Of a stretch of 64,000 bases of DNA, positions 36,537 through 46,173 are shown piece after piece; positions within the stretch are counted from its first letter, which is position 1; each line of letters starts with the position of its first letter. The stretch is taken from contig NZ_JANEYT010000023.1 in NCBI RefSeq assembly GCF_024357955.1, positions 1 through 64,000 of the forward strand, given 5' to 3'. Source of the DNA: Photobacterium pectinilyticum (GTDB lineage: Bacteria; Pseudomonadota; Gammaproteobacteria; Enterobacterales; Vibrionaceae). The position numbers and the translations under genes were made by a program. The notes under the pieces are model-generated. The model saw only the letters and a list, made by a program, of their open reading frames with translations, was not told the origin of the DNA and ran no database searches.

Positions 36537-37345
36537 GTCGATATATTCATACAACATTGGTTTGGCTGGCGGTCGGGTTATTTCTATTGCCTATTGTTTG
36601 GATGTTTGGCACCGCGTTTAAACCCCCTGGTGAAATTTTGCGGTCAGGTGCATCCTTGCTGCCATCCCAGATAAGCTTCGATGCGTTTCGCACGCTTTGG
36701 TCGGGGGATGTGCAAACCTTAATTGGTAATACGGTATTGATCTCACTGTCGGCGACGATGGTGTCGGTCATTGTCGCTTTCTTTGCTGCTTATGCGCTGG
36801 TGCGTTATCAGTTTCCCGCCAAGCTGGACAATGTTTTCTTGCTACTCGTGCTGATCATCAAAATGATGCCACCGATTGTAGTTGCTATTCCTTTGTATTC
36901 ACTGATGAATCAACTTGGGCTGCTTAATAGCAAATTAGGCCTAGTATTAGCGTATCAGGTTTATACCTTACCGTTTTGTATTTGGATGTTGTTGGGCTTT
37001 ATACGTGATATCCCCCTTGAAATTGAAGAGGCAGGGGCAATGGATGGGGCCAACCTATTTAATCGTCTGGCGTATATTGTGTTTCCGCTGTGCGCGCCAG
37101 GACTGGTTGCGACAGCGATATTTGCCATGATCCTTGGCTGGAACGAGTTTTTATTTTCGCTGTTGTTCATCCACACGCCGGATAAATTTACCATTCCGCT
37201 GTTCATTTCCAACTTCATGACCGAAGACGGTACTGCGTGGGGCGAATTGATGGCGGTCGGAATTGTTTCTTCGCTGCCAATGTTGGCACTGGCTGGCTAT
37301 ATGCAACGTTACTTGTTGCGTGGCTTTTCGATGGGTTTGAAATAA
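36533..37345 (+). CDS. ABC sugar transporter permease, MalG/UgpE type
   Basis: 270 residues with six helices. The EAA loop is IPLEIEEAGAMDGANLFNRL, and the chain ends in RGFSMGLK, the usual MalG-type C terminus (compare GLTAGAVKG-like ends). The ATG overlaps the stop of the partner permease by four bases, giving coupled synthesis of the heterodimeric channel. Ten bases separate it from the ATPase gene. Confidence 0.92.
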   Translation: MSRYIHTTLVWLAVGLFLLPIVWMFGTAFKPPGEILRSGASLLPSQISFDAFRTLWSGDVQTLIGNTVLISLSATMVSVIVAFFAAYALVRYQFPAKLDNVFLLLVLIIKMMPPIVVAIPLYSLMNQLGLLNSKLGLVLAYQVYTLPFCIWMLLGFIRDIPLEIEEAGAMDGANLFNRLAYIVFPLCAPGLVATAIFAMILGWNEFLFSLLFIHTPDKFTIPLFISNFMTEDGTAWGELMAVGIVSSLPMLALAGYMQRYLLRGFSMGLK

Positions 37346-37355
37346 AGAGAACAAG

Positions 37356-38399
37356 ATGATGACTAAATTAGCAATTAACAACCTGACGAAAGCGTACGGT
37401 GACAATGTGGTGATACCTAAGGTCGATTTAGATATCCATGATGGCGAATTTGTCGTGTTTGTCGGTCCTTCTGGCTGCGGAAAATCTACCTTACTCCGAA
37501 TGATTGCTGGCCTGGAATCAATCAGTGGCGGTGAGATTAAGCTCAACGGTAAATGTTTAAACGGTATACACCCATCTGAGCGTGAAGTGGCTATGGTGTT
37601 CCAATCCTATGCCCTATATCCGCATATGACGGTAGAGAAGAACATGGGCTTCCCATTAAAAATGGCAGGCACAGACAAAAGCAAGATTGCTGAAAAGGTC
37701 AGTGAGACGGCAGGGCACCTTCAACTCGATGCGCTCTTGAAAAGGCTACCCGGAGAATTGTCGGGGGGGCAGCGACAGCGTGTTGCCATTGGTCGAGCTA
37801 TTGTTCGCGATCCTGAGCTGTTTTTGTTTGATGAACCTTTGTCTAACCTTGATGCAAAATTGCGTGGTGAGATGCGTGTTTATCTTAAGCAACTTCATCA
37901 GCAGCTGAATGCAACCATGGTCTATGTTACCCATGATCAGGTAGAAGCCATGACTCTTGCTGATAAAATCGTAGTACTTAACAAAGGAGAAATTGAACAG
38001 GTTGGGGCTCCTGAAGAGCTTTACAATCAGCCTGTTAATCGCTTTGTCGCTGCTTTTATAGGTACGCCAGTGATGAACTTTCTACCCGTTGATACCCTGA
38101 GTCGTCTAGTGCCGAAAATGCAGGTTTTCGATGGCACGGAAAGTGTCGGAATTAGACCGAATCAAGTGTCAGTATGTCCGCAGGATTATGACTGCGAAAT
38201 GCTCATCAAAGTCGTAGAGCCATTGGGGCATGCCCGTCTTTATTACGGAGAGCTCGGTGGCGAAACATTTGTTGTTGAGAGTGATCTGAGGTTTGAGCAA
38301 GGTGACAAATTACCGCTGAATCTATCACAATCAGTAAGTCACTTTTTTGATCATCAAGAACAACGCATTGAATCGAAGGCCATTGCCAATGCCGCATGA
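37356..38399 (+). CDS. ABC sugar transporter ATPase, MalK/UgpC type
   Basis: 347 residues: an ATPase domain with Walker A GPSGCGKST, Q-loop FQSYALYPHMTV, signature LSGGQRQR, Walker B LFLFDEPLSNLDAKLR and H-loop VTHDQVEAM, then a C-terminal OB/TOBE region (about 240-345) as in MalK and UgpC. The regulatory C-terminal part is of normal length. The first of two adjacent ATG codons is used. Its last 11 bases overlap the MBL-fold gene. Confidence 0.93.
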   Translation: MMTKLAINNLTKAYGDNVVIPKVDLDIHDGEFVVFVGPSGCGKSTLLRMIAGLESISGGEIKLNGKCLNGIHPSEREVAMVFQSYALYPHMTVEKNMGFPLKMAGTDKSKIAEKVSETAGHLQLDALLKRLPGELSGGQRQRVAIGRAIVRDPELFLFDEPLSNLDAKLRGEMRVYLKQLHQQLNATMVYVTHDQVEAMTLADKIVVLNKGEIEQVGAPEELYNQPVNRFVAAFIGTPVMNFLPVDTLSRLVPKMQVFDGTESVGIRPNQVSVCPQDYDCEMLIKVVEPLGHARLYYGELGGETFVVESDLRFEQGDKLPLNLSQSVSHFFDHQEQRIESKAIANAA

Positions 38400-39156
38400 T
38401 TTTTCATTTTATGTCGTTGGTAGTGGAGATGCTTACGATAGTGAGCGGACTAACGCCAGTTTGCTCGTACAGGAAAGTAGCTATTCGTTGTTGATTGATT
38501 GTGGCCCATGGGTACCAAAGGCTTTAATGGGGCATTTAAGCACACCAGAACAGGTAGACTCGATATATATCACCCACAGCCACCCAGATCATTGTGCGGG
38601 CTTAACAACGTTGCTCAATTGGATGGATGCAAAAGGTCGAAAAAAACCGATGACAATTGTCGCTCAAAAAGCGCAATGGGAAGTGCTCAAGCCGCTGGTT
38701 GATTTTGCATATTGGCCGTTAGATGGGTTAGGTTTTGAGCTTATTTGGCAAGATAGCGGTGAAGTAAACCGTATTGGGCCTTGGTCGGTTAAAACCGCCC
38801 CGACGCAACATGCGGTGTCCAACCTTAGTCTGCAGTTAACGAGGTCCGCAGGGCAGAAAATGTTCTATTCCGGTGATGGGAAACTATTGGAACAAGGACG
38901 TGTTCTTGCTGCGCAGTCAGATTGGGTTTTTGTAGAATGCGAGACGATAATGGTTCACGACAGCCATGGATCCTGGCAGGAAATTCAGTCTTATACCCGT
39001 AAGCGTAATAGTTTATGGTGGCTGTACCATATTGATCCGCAATGTCGGCCAAATTTGGCTGAAAAGGTGGAAAAAACAATGGGGCTGAACATCGCTGAAG
39101 ATGGCTACTGTTACAAAAAAAGTGAGACTAGGGAGTTTTTAGTTATTCATGAATAA
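38389..39156 (+). CDS. Metallo-beta-lactamase-fold hydrolase inside an ABC uptake operon
   Basis: About 255 residues from MPHDFSFYVV; an earlier in-frame start (38347) would lie deep in the ATPase gene. The metal motif HSHPDH (His63, His65, Asp67, His68), a further His141 (PTQHAV), Asp163 (YSGDGK) and His214 (LYHIDP) give the full two-metal ligand set of the RNase Z/PhnP/phosphodiesterase branch. No signal peptide, so it acts in the cytoplasm, probably on the imported compound. It overlaps the ATPase gene by 11 bases and the LacI gene by 8. Substrate is unknown; a phosphodiester or lactone-like bond would fit the fold. Confidence 0.85.
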   Translation: MPHDFSFYVVGSGDAYDSERTNASLLVQESSYSLLIDCGPWVPKALMGHLSTPEQVDSIYITHSHPDHCAGLTTLLNWMDAKGRKKPMTIVAQKAQWEVLKPLVDFAYWPLDGLGFELIWQDSGEVNRIGPWSVKTAPTQHAVSNLSLQLTRSAGQKMFYSGDGKLLEQGRVLAAQSDWVFVECETIMVHDSHGSWQEIQSYTRKRNSLWWLYHIDPQCRPNLAEKVEKTMGLNIAEDGYCYKKSETREFLVIHE

Positions 39157-40153
39157 GAAGGTTACAGCTTCAGATGTAGCTGAGCATGTTGGGGTATCGC
39201 GTTCGGCGGTATCTCGTGCATTTACCGAAGGGGCCAGCATTAGTGCGTCTAAACGGGATGAGATATTGCTGGCAGCTCAGCAATTAGGCTATCAACCTAA
39301 CTTTTTTGCCAGAACGCTAAGTACGCCCGCACAGAAAGCCCGTTCTCACTTAGTGGCGATACTGATTAGTGATTTTTCAAATCCTTTTCAATCCTACTTG
39401 TTCGAAACGCTTTCGACGGTACTGCAAAAGCACGGTAAGCAGCCAATGTTGCTTAACGTCAAGCAAGCTGAAGACTTGGATGCGGCACTGATGAGGTTAT
39501 CGGGTTATCAAGTGGATGGGGTGATCGCCGTGATGGGATCGCTACCAATAGAAAGTGTTGCTCAGTGCCAGAAGCTATCTTTACCCTTGGTTACCCTTGG
39601 ACGTTCAGATCCCGCTGGACAGCACCCTTCCGTGCAAACGGATAATCGGCTGGCGGGTCAACTTGCTGCGCATTACTTTATTGAAAAAGGGTTCTCTCGT
39701 GTTGGCTTTGTGGCGGGTAGAGCCGATGGTCAGGCATCTACCGAACGTTTTCAAGGGTTTATCGATACTCTTTATCAGCATGGGATCGATGATGTTGCTC
39801 GGCTAGAGGCTGGAAGATATGGCTATAGTGCTGGTTATCAAATTACGCAGAAAGAACAGTCGACATTGCGACTGTTACAGGGAGTGTTTTGTGCCTCAGA
39901 TGCATTAGCCTTTGGCTTGATGGACTGTTGCCGGCAGGATATCAGTTTGACGATCCCTAACCAGTTGAGTGTCGTAGGCTGTGATAATGTTCCTCAGTCA
40001 GACTGGGAGGGTTATCAGTTAACAACGGTTGCTCAGCCCGTTTTGGAGATTGCTGAGCAAGCTTATCGATGTTTGGAAGAAGTATGGCAAGGCAAAGCCG
40101 AAGTAAATATGTTAGTTCGGATAAAGCCGACATTAGTACAAAGAAAAAGCTAA
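39149..40153 (+). CDS. LacI-family transcriptional regulator of the ABC operon
   Basis: 334 residues: an N-terminal helix-turn-helix (VTASDVAEHVGVSRSAVSRA) with hinge helix, and a periplasmic-binding-protein-like effector domain (about 65-330) with VDGVIAVMGS and SVVGCDNVPQSDW segments. It overlaps the MBL-fold gene by eight bases, so it is part of the same operon and probably controls it through the palindrome at 34306-34323. The inducer would be the transported compound or the product of the MBL-fold enzyme (inference). Confidence 0.92.
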   Translation: MNKKVTASDVAEHVGVSRSAVSRAFTEGASISASKRDEILLAAQQLGYQPNFFARTLSTPAQKARSHLVAILISDFSNPFQSYLFETLSTVLQKHGKQPMLLNVKQAEDLDAALMRLSGYQVDGVIAVMGSLPIESVAQCQKLSLPLVTLGRSDPAGQHPSVQTDNRLAGQLAAHYFIEKGFSRVGFVAGRADGQASTERFQGFIDTLYQHGIDDVARLEAGRYGYSAGYQITQKEQSTLRLLQGVFCASDALAFGLMDCCRQDISLTIPNQLSVVGCDNVPQSDWEGYQLTTVAQPVLEIAEQAYRCLEEVWQGKAEVNMLVRIKPTLVQRKS

Positions 40154-40166
40154 ACCAAAGCCACTC

Positions 40167-41630
40167 TTATATTGTCTCGGTTTTCCCTTCTTGTGCTTTA
40201 GCTTGGCAGCGCCTGACGAGTGCATGGGTCATACCACGGAAGATAAAAAGATGGGCAGGCATCATGGCAAACCAGTAGAGCAAACCTGAAAAACCTGCTG
40301 GGTGCCACCAGGCCCGGATGTCGATTTCGCGGTAGTCACCTTTATCTTCGATAGTAAACTCTAACCGGCCAAGCCCTGGCGCCTTCATACCAAACAGCAG
40401 GGATAGAAATTGGTTCGGTACTAAGTTAATCACTTTCCATGAATCAATTTTGTCGCCAAGTTCTAGATTCTCGGGGTCCCTGCGATAGCGTTTGAGGGCA
40501 TCACCGCCAATAGCGAAATCCATCCATTCCCGTATCCGCCATAAGTAGTTGGCATAGAAGTAACCCTGTTTTCCTCCGACCAGCTGTACTTGCTGCCACA
40601 GCTCTTCAGCGGTTGCGTCTGTCTTCAAGCAGTACCCTGCTTGCTTGGGATAATAGCCATAGCCGGGTTGCCAGCGGGCGAGGGCGTCTGGGTCAAAGCC
40701 CCATATATCACTTCTGACCACTTCATTTTCATGGCCTAGGCTTTCTTCAACCGCTTCCTCGTAACTCAGTAAATGCTGGGGGATAAGAGATTGAAGTGCA
40801 GTGCCATTTGCCTGTAAATCATGCCCGAGCCCCCCTATTAATGCTTTGGCAATATTAGTGGGAACCGAGGTTACTAGATGTAGCCATCTTGCGGCGAACT
40901 TGGGTGTAAGGAAAGGAACAGACAAGATACGAGTTTTCTTTCCTATATATTGACCAATAGTTTTTAATTGTTGGGCGTAAGTGATGTTCTCTGTCCCGGC
41001 AACATCCATAATTTGATGACGAGTTGGCTTGAAATGAAGTAACTGCACCAGATAGTACAGCAGGTTACGCAATGCAATTGGTGAACTTTTCGAATAAACC
41101 CATTTAGGCGTGATGAGAAGTGGAAAATGGAACACAAAATCCCGCATTACTTCGAATGCTGCAGAACCAGGGCCAACGATAATCCCCGCTCGTAATTCTG
41201 TAATGGTTTTACCGCTTTCTCTGAGGATATCGCCCGTGGCCTTTCGGGCCTGTAGGTGAGCGGAGGGTTCGCCGTCAGCAGGTTGCAGTGCGCCAAGATA
41301 GATTACGCGTTCAACGGAAGAATGCTTTAAGGCGTTACTGAAGTTTTTTGCCGCCTGTAATTCAATATCAATAAAATCATGGCCATGGTTCATACCATGA
41401 ACAAGGAAAAACACACTGTCTACGCCTTCAAGTAGTTCAGGTAAATTGTTGGCTTCATTGAGATCTAATTGGTGAAGGCTGACGTTTTCTATTTCCTGCC
41501 ACCCGCGTTTTTCTAACAATTTTAAGTTGCGGCCAGTGGCTCTGATTTTGTAGCCAGTACTAGCCAACTCCGGCACAAGGTGACTTCCTATATAACCTGA
41601 TGCGCCGACCACTAAAATTGTTTGCTCCAT
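40167..41630 (-). CDS. SDR-fold NAD(P)-binding protein with DUF2867 domain
   Basis: 487 residues from MEQTILVVGA, chosen because GGA precedes it and it begins with the Rossmann strand; the open frame extends 25 codons upstream. GASGYIG (9-15) is the atypical-SDR dinucleotide motif. Residues to about 310 form the NmrA/UDP-sugar-epimerase-like part (IYLGALQPADGEPSAHLQAR), and about 330-485 matches DUF2867 (KAPGLGRLEFTIED, RAWWHPAGFSGLLYWFAMMP). The classical YxxxK pair is not obvious. Function is unknown; a reductase or redox-sensing role has been guessed for such proteins. It converges on the LacI gene with only 13 bases between. Confidence 0.85.
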   Translation of the reverse strand: MEQTILVVGASGYIGSHLVPELASTGYKIRATGRNLKLLEKRGWQEIENVSLHQLDLNEANNLPELLEGVDSVFFLVHGMNHGHDFIDIELQAAKNFSNALKHSSVERVIYLGALQPADGEPSAHLQARKATGDILRESGKTITELRAGIIVGPGSAAFEVMRDFVFHFPLLITPKWVYSKSSPIALRNLLYYLVQLLHFKPTRHQIMDVAGTENITYAQQLKTIGQYIGKKTRILSVPFLTPKFAARWLHLVTSVPTNIAKALIGGLGHDLQANGTALQSLIPQHLLSYEEAVEESLGHENEVVRSDIWGFDPDALARWQPGYGYYPKQAGYCLKTDATAEELWQQVQLVGGKQGYFYANYLWRIREWMDFAIGGDALKRYRRDPENLELGDKIDSWKVINLVPNQFLSLLFGMKAPGLGRLEFTIEDKGDYREIDIRAWWHPAGFSGLLYWFAMMPAHLFIFRGMTHALVRRCQAKAQEGKTETI

Positions 41631-41917
41631 AAATTCCGGCTCCGTGTCGCAAGGTTGCTGGTTATATGTGATATTAGCTCTGGGCTTAACAGCGATTCCC
41701 TGCAACTTATTGGTAAGTAGGGTTTACACTAAAATATAACAGTAATTGATATTAAGTAGCGTCTTTTTGTGAGCATCTTGTAGGTGTTTTGCGTAGAAAT
41801 GTAGGCTGAATGTAGCGCGTTGGTTGTATTTTATCCCCATGTTCTTCAAAGGGCTTTATAGAACAATCAGTTTACTGTAAATTTCAGTTCAAAGATTTCC
41901 TACCTCTGAGGATTACA

Positions 41918-42589
41918 ATGTTACGACTGGTCGACCTTTGCAAAGGATATATGGATGGGGATGAATACCATTCGGTTTTGCAAGGTGCTGAGCTGGATTT
42001 AAAGCAGGGTGAGCAACTAGCACTGATGGGTGAAAGTGGCTCGGGTAAGAGTACACTACTGAACCTGATTGCTGGTTTAGATTCTGTTGATTCTGGGGAG
42101 GTCTGGTTAGGTGATAAACCAATACATATGATCTCAGAGCGTGAGAGAACCGCTTTTCGTCGTAACAACATTGGACTTGTCTTTCAGCAATTCAATCTAT
42201 TACCCACCTTAAGCACTGCTGACAATATTCGCTTTTGTCGCCAACTTAAGGGGTTGCCAGAAAAGCCTGCACTTTGGCGGCAAATTATCGCGGCGTTAGA
42301 TTTGATGCCCTTGCTCGGCCGCTACCCTGAAGAAATGTCGGGGGGACAGCAGCAGCGGGCAGCAATTGCTCGTGCACTTTACATGGAACCACAAATATTA
42401 TTGGCTGATGAGCCGACGGGCAGTTTAGACGAACGAAATGCCTCAGCGGTAATTAACTTATTGAGCAACCTGACTAAGCAGTTGGATTGTACTCTACTAC
42501 TTGTTACTCACAGTAATCAGGTTGCGGCACATATGAATGGCTGTATTCGCTTGCAAGGAGGGCTGTTGCATGTCAGGCCCCGTAGCTAA
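41918..42589 (+). CDS. ABC export ATPase, AttE/LolD-like
   Basis: 223 residues with Walker A GESGSGKST, Q-loop FQQFNLLPTLST, signature MSGGQQQ, Walker B LLADEPTGSLDE and H-loop VTHSNQ. GAGGATTACA gives the ribosome site. The ATPase, FtsX-type permease and lipocalin-like protein that follow match the AttEFGH-type export module described in Agrobacterium and annotated in vibrios. It overlaps the permease gene by 20 bases. The cargo is unknown; by analogy with LolCDE a lipid or lipoprotein is possible. Confidence 0.88.
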   Translation: MLRLVDLCKGYMDGDEYHSVLQGAELDLKQGEQLALMGESGSGKSTLLNLIAGLDSVDSGEVWLGDKPIHMISERERTAFRRNNIGLVFQQFNLLPTLSTADNIRFCRQLKGLPEKPALWRQIIAALDLMPLLGRYPEEMSGGQQQRAAIARALYMEPQILLADEPTGSLDERNASAVINLLSNLTKQLDCTLLLVTHSNQVAAHMNGCIRLQGGLLHVRPRS

Positions 42590-45035
42590 AGCGCTCTGGG
42601 GGCATTATAAGCGTCACCCACTTCAAATTGTTCTTGTATGGTTGGGTTTAACCCTAGGTATTGCGTTGTTGGTTGGGGTGATGGGGGTCAATCAGCAGGC
42701 TCGAGAGAGCTACCGTGATGGTGAGCTCCTTTTCTCGAATCCATTTCCTTATCGTATTCGTCACACTCAACCTGCACTGAGAGTACCGCAGGGGTTTTAT
42801 ATCCAGCTTCGTCGTGAAGGGTTTAGTCAGTGTGTCCCGCTCGATGAACAGCGCATCTCACTAGAAAACGGTCGCAGCGTTGAGCTCGTCGGCATTGACC
42901 CTATCGCTTTATTTTCGAGTTTCCGCCGGAATACGGAGGCTGATGCTAAGAACCAAGAGCAAATATTGTCACTGATGCAACCACCGTATCCTGTGCTGGT
43001 GGGCGATCAACTTGCCAACTATATGGGATTCGAAGATGGCCAGACATTATTGTTGGAATCCGGTCATACCATAGGGCCGCTGCATGTCTTGAACGAAGAA
43101 AGGATTAAAGGCCCTCGGCTTATTGCTGATATGGCCCTGCTTAGGCAGTTGAAGCCAAGTTCGGGACTAAGCTCCATTCTATGTGGTGAACTAGATCCTC
43201 AAACTCTCAGTCGGCTCAAAGATAAGCTACCAGCAGCACTGAAGCTTGAAAAACAAGAAACTGAAGGCCTAGAGCCACTGACAGACGCATTCCACTTGAA
43301 CTTGTTTGCAATGGGAATGCTGGCCTTTGTAGTGGGGCTATTTATTTTTTATCAAGCAATGTCACTGTCCTTTTCTCAGCGCCAGCCATTGGTGGGGATA
43401 ATGCGGCAAGCGGGGGTATCTTCTGGGCAGTTGGTGCGAGCGCTGAGTGTTGAATTAGTCGTTTGGATAATTGTCGGATTGATCGGTGGTAATCTTCTTG
43501 GCTTATTGTTGGCTGAGAAGTTGTTACCGTCCGTAGCGCAAAGCCTTAATGATCTGTACGGGGCAAATGTCAGCCTTGTTGTTCGGTGGCAATGGGAGTG
43601 GGGGGCTGCTTCGGTATTGATTGCGGTCGGTGGTTGCTTGCTGGCCTGTTGTTGGCCATTGGTACGCTTAATCAGGACTCAGCCTGCTCGATTGTCGAGT
43701 CGGATGTCTATCGTTAGATTCAGTGGCAGAGAGTTTGCGTTGCAAGCGGTGTTCTCATGTATGTTTATCGGTGCTGCTATTGCGGTGTATCAGTTACCGC
43801 ATGGTCAAAAAGCTGGCTTTGTGTTGATTGCTTGCATTTTGATAGCGTCAGCATTGGTAATGCCATTTCTACTTTGGCAGCTGTTTCGGATCTTGGGTAT
43901 TGCGGCACGCTCGGCCCGTCTGCGCTGGTTTTTCACCGATGCTGCAGCCAGTCTAAGCTACCGCGGTGTTGCTTCAATGGCGTTTATGTTGGCATTAGCA
44001 TCAAATATCGGGATGGAAACAATGGTGGGTAGTTTCAGGAATACCACCCAAACTTGGCTAGAACAGCGATTGGCTGCTGATATCTATATTCGTCCTGCAG
44101 TTAATATGGCGCCGAGGATGACACAGTGGCTGGAAAATAGGGATGAAGTGAAACAGGTATGGTGGCAGTGGCGTAAGATGTTGCCAACAGATGCAGGGAC
44201 ACTGCAAGTCGTCAGCATTGGTGGCACCGCCGATGAGAAACAGGCTTTGGCCGTTAAAGTGGCAGCCCCTAATTACTGGCAGAAGCTTCATCATGAACGT
44301 GCTGTTTTGGTCAGTGAGTCTATGGCGCTGAAGCACAATATCAAGCCGGGCCAAGTACTCGATCTTCCCCCGCCGCTTAACAAGCAGTGGTTAGTCGCAG
44401 GGATTTTTTATGACTATGGTAATCCACATGGCCAAATAATCATGTCCCAAAAACGCTGGAAAGCAGTATGGCCGCATAAAGGCCAGGTTAGCTTGGCTAT
44501 ACACCTTGAAGACCACTCCCAGGCTGAGACCATAATCCGCTCGTTGGGAGAGGCCTTCCGCCTGCCGCCAGAGCGGATACGGAACAATAATGAATTGATG
44601 TTGCAAGCGATGAACGTATTTGACCGCACGTTCATTGTGACGGCCACTCTGGGTAAGCTTACGTTATTTGTTGCTGTGTGCGGCTTGTTCTTTGCTACGG
44701 TGGCGGGTGAAACCTCGCGTCTTCGCCAGTTTGCGTTGCTGCGCTGTATGGGAATGACAGGACGGGAGCTTGCCTTGCTCGGTGGTGGTCAGTTGCTCGT
44801 TATTGGGGTGTTGACGGCATTGATTGCTCTGCCTCTGGGGTTGGTATTGGCGCAGCTATTGATTGATGTAGTGCTTAAGTATTCGTTTGGTTGGACTATG
44901 CCTATTGAGTACTTCCCAACGAATTATTTGTTCTCTTTGGGCTCAACATTATTGGTGTTGTTGCTTGCCGGAGCTTGGCCTGTTTGGCGCTTGGTGAGGC
45001 AGTCGGCCATTATGTCACTGAGGGAGTCGTTCTAA
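42570..45035 (+). CDS. Large FtsX-type ABC permease (AttF/AttG fused)
   Basis: 821 residues from MSGPVAKALW; GGAGG lies about eight bases before this ATG. Two FtsX units are joined in one chain: a first helix (about 20-40), a periplasmic domain, helices at about 245-360, a central pair of helices (about 390-450), a second periplasmic domain and three C-terminal helices with LRRFALLRCMG-like spacing (LRQFALLRCMGMTGREL). The double layout is that of MacB-like exporters with about ten helices. It is translated between the ATPase and the lipocalin-like protein with overlaps on both sides. Confidence 0.88.
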   Translation: MSGPVAKALWGHYKRHPLQIVLVWLGLTLGIALLVGVMGVNQQARESYRDGELLFSNPFPYRIRHTQPALRVPQGFYIQLRREGFSQCVPLDEQRISLENGRSVELVGIDPIALFSSFRRNTEADAKNQEQILSLMQPPYPVLVGDQLANYMGFEDGQTLLLESGHTIGPLHVLNEERIKGPRLIADMALLRQLKPSSGLSSILCGELDPQTLSRLKDKLPAALKLEKQETEGLEPLTDAFHLNLFAMGMLAFVVGLFIFYQAMSLSFSQRQPLVGIMRQAGVSSGQLVRALSVELVVWIIVGLIGGNLLGLLLAEKLLPSVAQSLNDLYGANVSLVVRWQWEWGAASVLIAVGGCLLACCWPLVRLIRTQPARLSSRMSIVRFSGREFALQAVFSCMFIGAAIAVYQLPHGQKAGFVLIACILIASALVMPFLLWQLFRILGIAARSARLRWFFTDAAASLSYRGVASMAFMLALASNIGMETMVGSFRNTTQTWLEQRLAADIYIRPAVNMAPRMTQWLENRDEVKQVWWQWRKMLPTDAGTLQVVSIGGTADEKQALAVKVAAPNYWQKLHHERAVLVSESMALKHNIKPGQVLDLPPPLNKQWLVAGIFYDYGNPHGQIIMSQKRWKAVWPHKGQVSLAIHLEDHSQAETIIRSLGEAFRLPPERIRNNNELMLQAMNVFDRTFIVTATLGKLTLFVAVCGLFFATVAGETSRLRQFALLRCMGMTGRELALLGGGQLLVIGVLTALIALPLGLVLAQLLIDVVLKYSFGWTMPIEYFPTNYLFSLGSTLLVLLLAGAWPVWRLVRQSAIMSLRESF

Positions 45036-46138
45036 TGAAGGGAAGCAAATTTCCTCGATGGTATCTGGTTATTTCGATACTGACGTTGAGCACCGTATTG
45101 TTTATGTTGAGCTACGATAGTCCCGAGCAGAGGGAAAGTCCCTCTGTTGCGATGATGTCAGGACAAAATCATGACCAGTTCGCGCAAGTAACGCCGGGTT
45201 ATCAATTTCAGTTTCCTCGTGACCATTTACCACACCCTGAGTTTAAAACGGAATGGTGGTATTTGACCGCAAACCTCAAGTCAGATGACGGGGAAGAATT
45301 TGGCCTTCAGTGGACCTTATTCCGATCCCGAGCGCTTACAGAAAAGGGGCAGGGATGGAAAAGTCCGCAGCGGTATATGGCACATACTGTGGTGACCAGT
45401 AAAAATAAAACGTGGTCAGCAGAGCGTTTTGCCCGTGGCGGGATTGGGCAGGCAGGTGTATTGGGTCAGCCTTACCGCGCTTGGTTAGATAACTGGGAGT
45501 GGCGATCTTTTTCTGATTCACCATTTCCGGGGGTGCTCACATTTGCTGACCCAAGCGGTATGGCGGGTAAATTAGCCATTCAGCAAAGCGGTGGTATTGT
45601 TCTGCAAGGGGATCAAGGCTACAGTAAAAAACATGCGACAGAAGATATAGCATCTTATTACTTCAGCGCACCTTTCTTGAAGGTAGACGGCAGATTGGAG
45701 TTGGATGGTAAGCTTTATGAGGTCTCTGGCGATGCGTGGTATGACAGAGAATGGAGTAGTCGTGGCCTTTCTGATAACCAAGAGGGGTGGGATTGGTTCT
45801 CTATCCATCTCGATGATGGAAGTGCATTAATGCTGTACCAGATCAGGGAAAAAGATGCACGGCCATACTATTTTGGTTCGTTAAGTTGGCCTGATGGAAG
45901 GACAGAGACACTGGCTGCTGAAGATATTCAATTGTCACCGTTTTCATTTACCCACCATGGGGATAAGACGTACCCCGTAGTGTGGAAGATTAAAGTGCCA
46001 TCCAAGGCTATAGAACTGAAAGTGGATGTGGTCCGAAAGGAGCAGTGGCTTCCCTTCATCTTCTCTTACTGGGAAGGACCGATAACGGTTACAGGTAGTC
46101 ACACAGGACAAGGATTTATGGAGCTGACGGGATATTGA
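45035..46138 (+). CDS. Lipocalin-like AttH-family (CrtC-type hydrolase fold) protein
   Basis: 367 residues from ATG 45035, which overlaps the permease stop (TAATG). An uncleaved-looking N-terminal helix (9-26) anchors it to or exports it across the inner membrane. HPEFKTEWWYLTANL and GDAWYDREWSS are hallmark segments of the AttH/carotenoid 1,2-hydratase (CrtC) lipocalin-like family. Partner genes suggest it handles a lipid or hydrophobic ligand delivered by the ABC exporter. Carotenoid hydration itself is unlikely, because no carotenoid genes are nearby. Confidence 0.85.
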   Translation: MKGSKFPRWYLVISILTLSTVLFMLSYDSPEQRESPSVAMMSGQNHDQFAQVTPGYQFQFPRDHLPHPEFKTEWWYLTANLKSDDGEEFGLQWTLFRSRALTEKGQGWKSPQRYMAHTVVTSKNKTWSAERFARGGIGQAGVLGQPYRAWLDNWEWRSFSDSPFPGVLTFADPSGMAGKLAIQQSGGIVLQGDQGYSKKHATEDIASYYFSAPFLKVDGRLELDGKLYEVSGDAWYDREWSSRGLSDNQEGWDWFSIHLDDGSALMLYQIREKDARPYYFGSLSWPDGRTETLAAEDIQLSPFSFTHHGDKTYPVVWKIKVPSKAIELKVDVVRKEQWLPFIFSYWEGPITVTGSHTGQGFMELTGY

Positions 46139-46173
46139 TGCCGTGCCCTGTAAAAAAATATTAGGATGAATAG

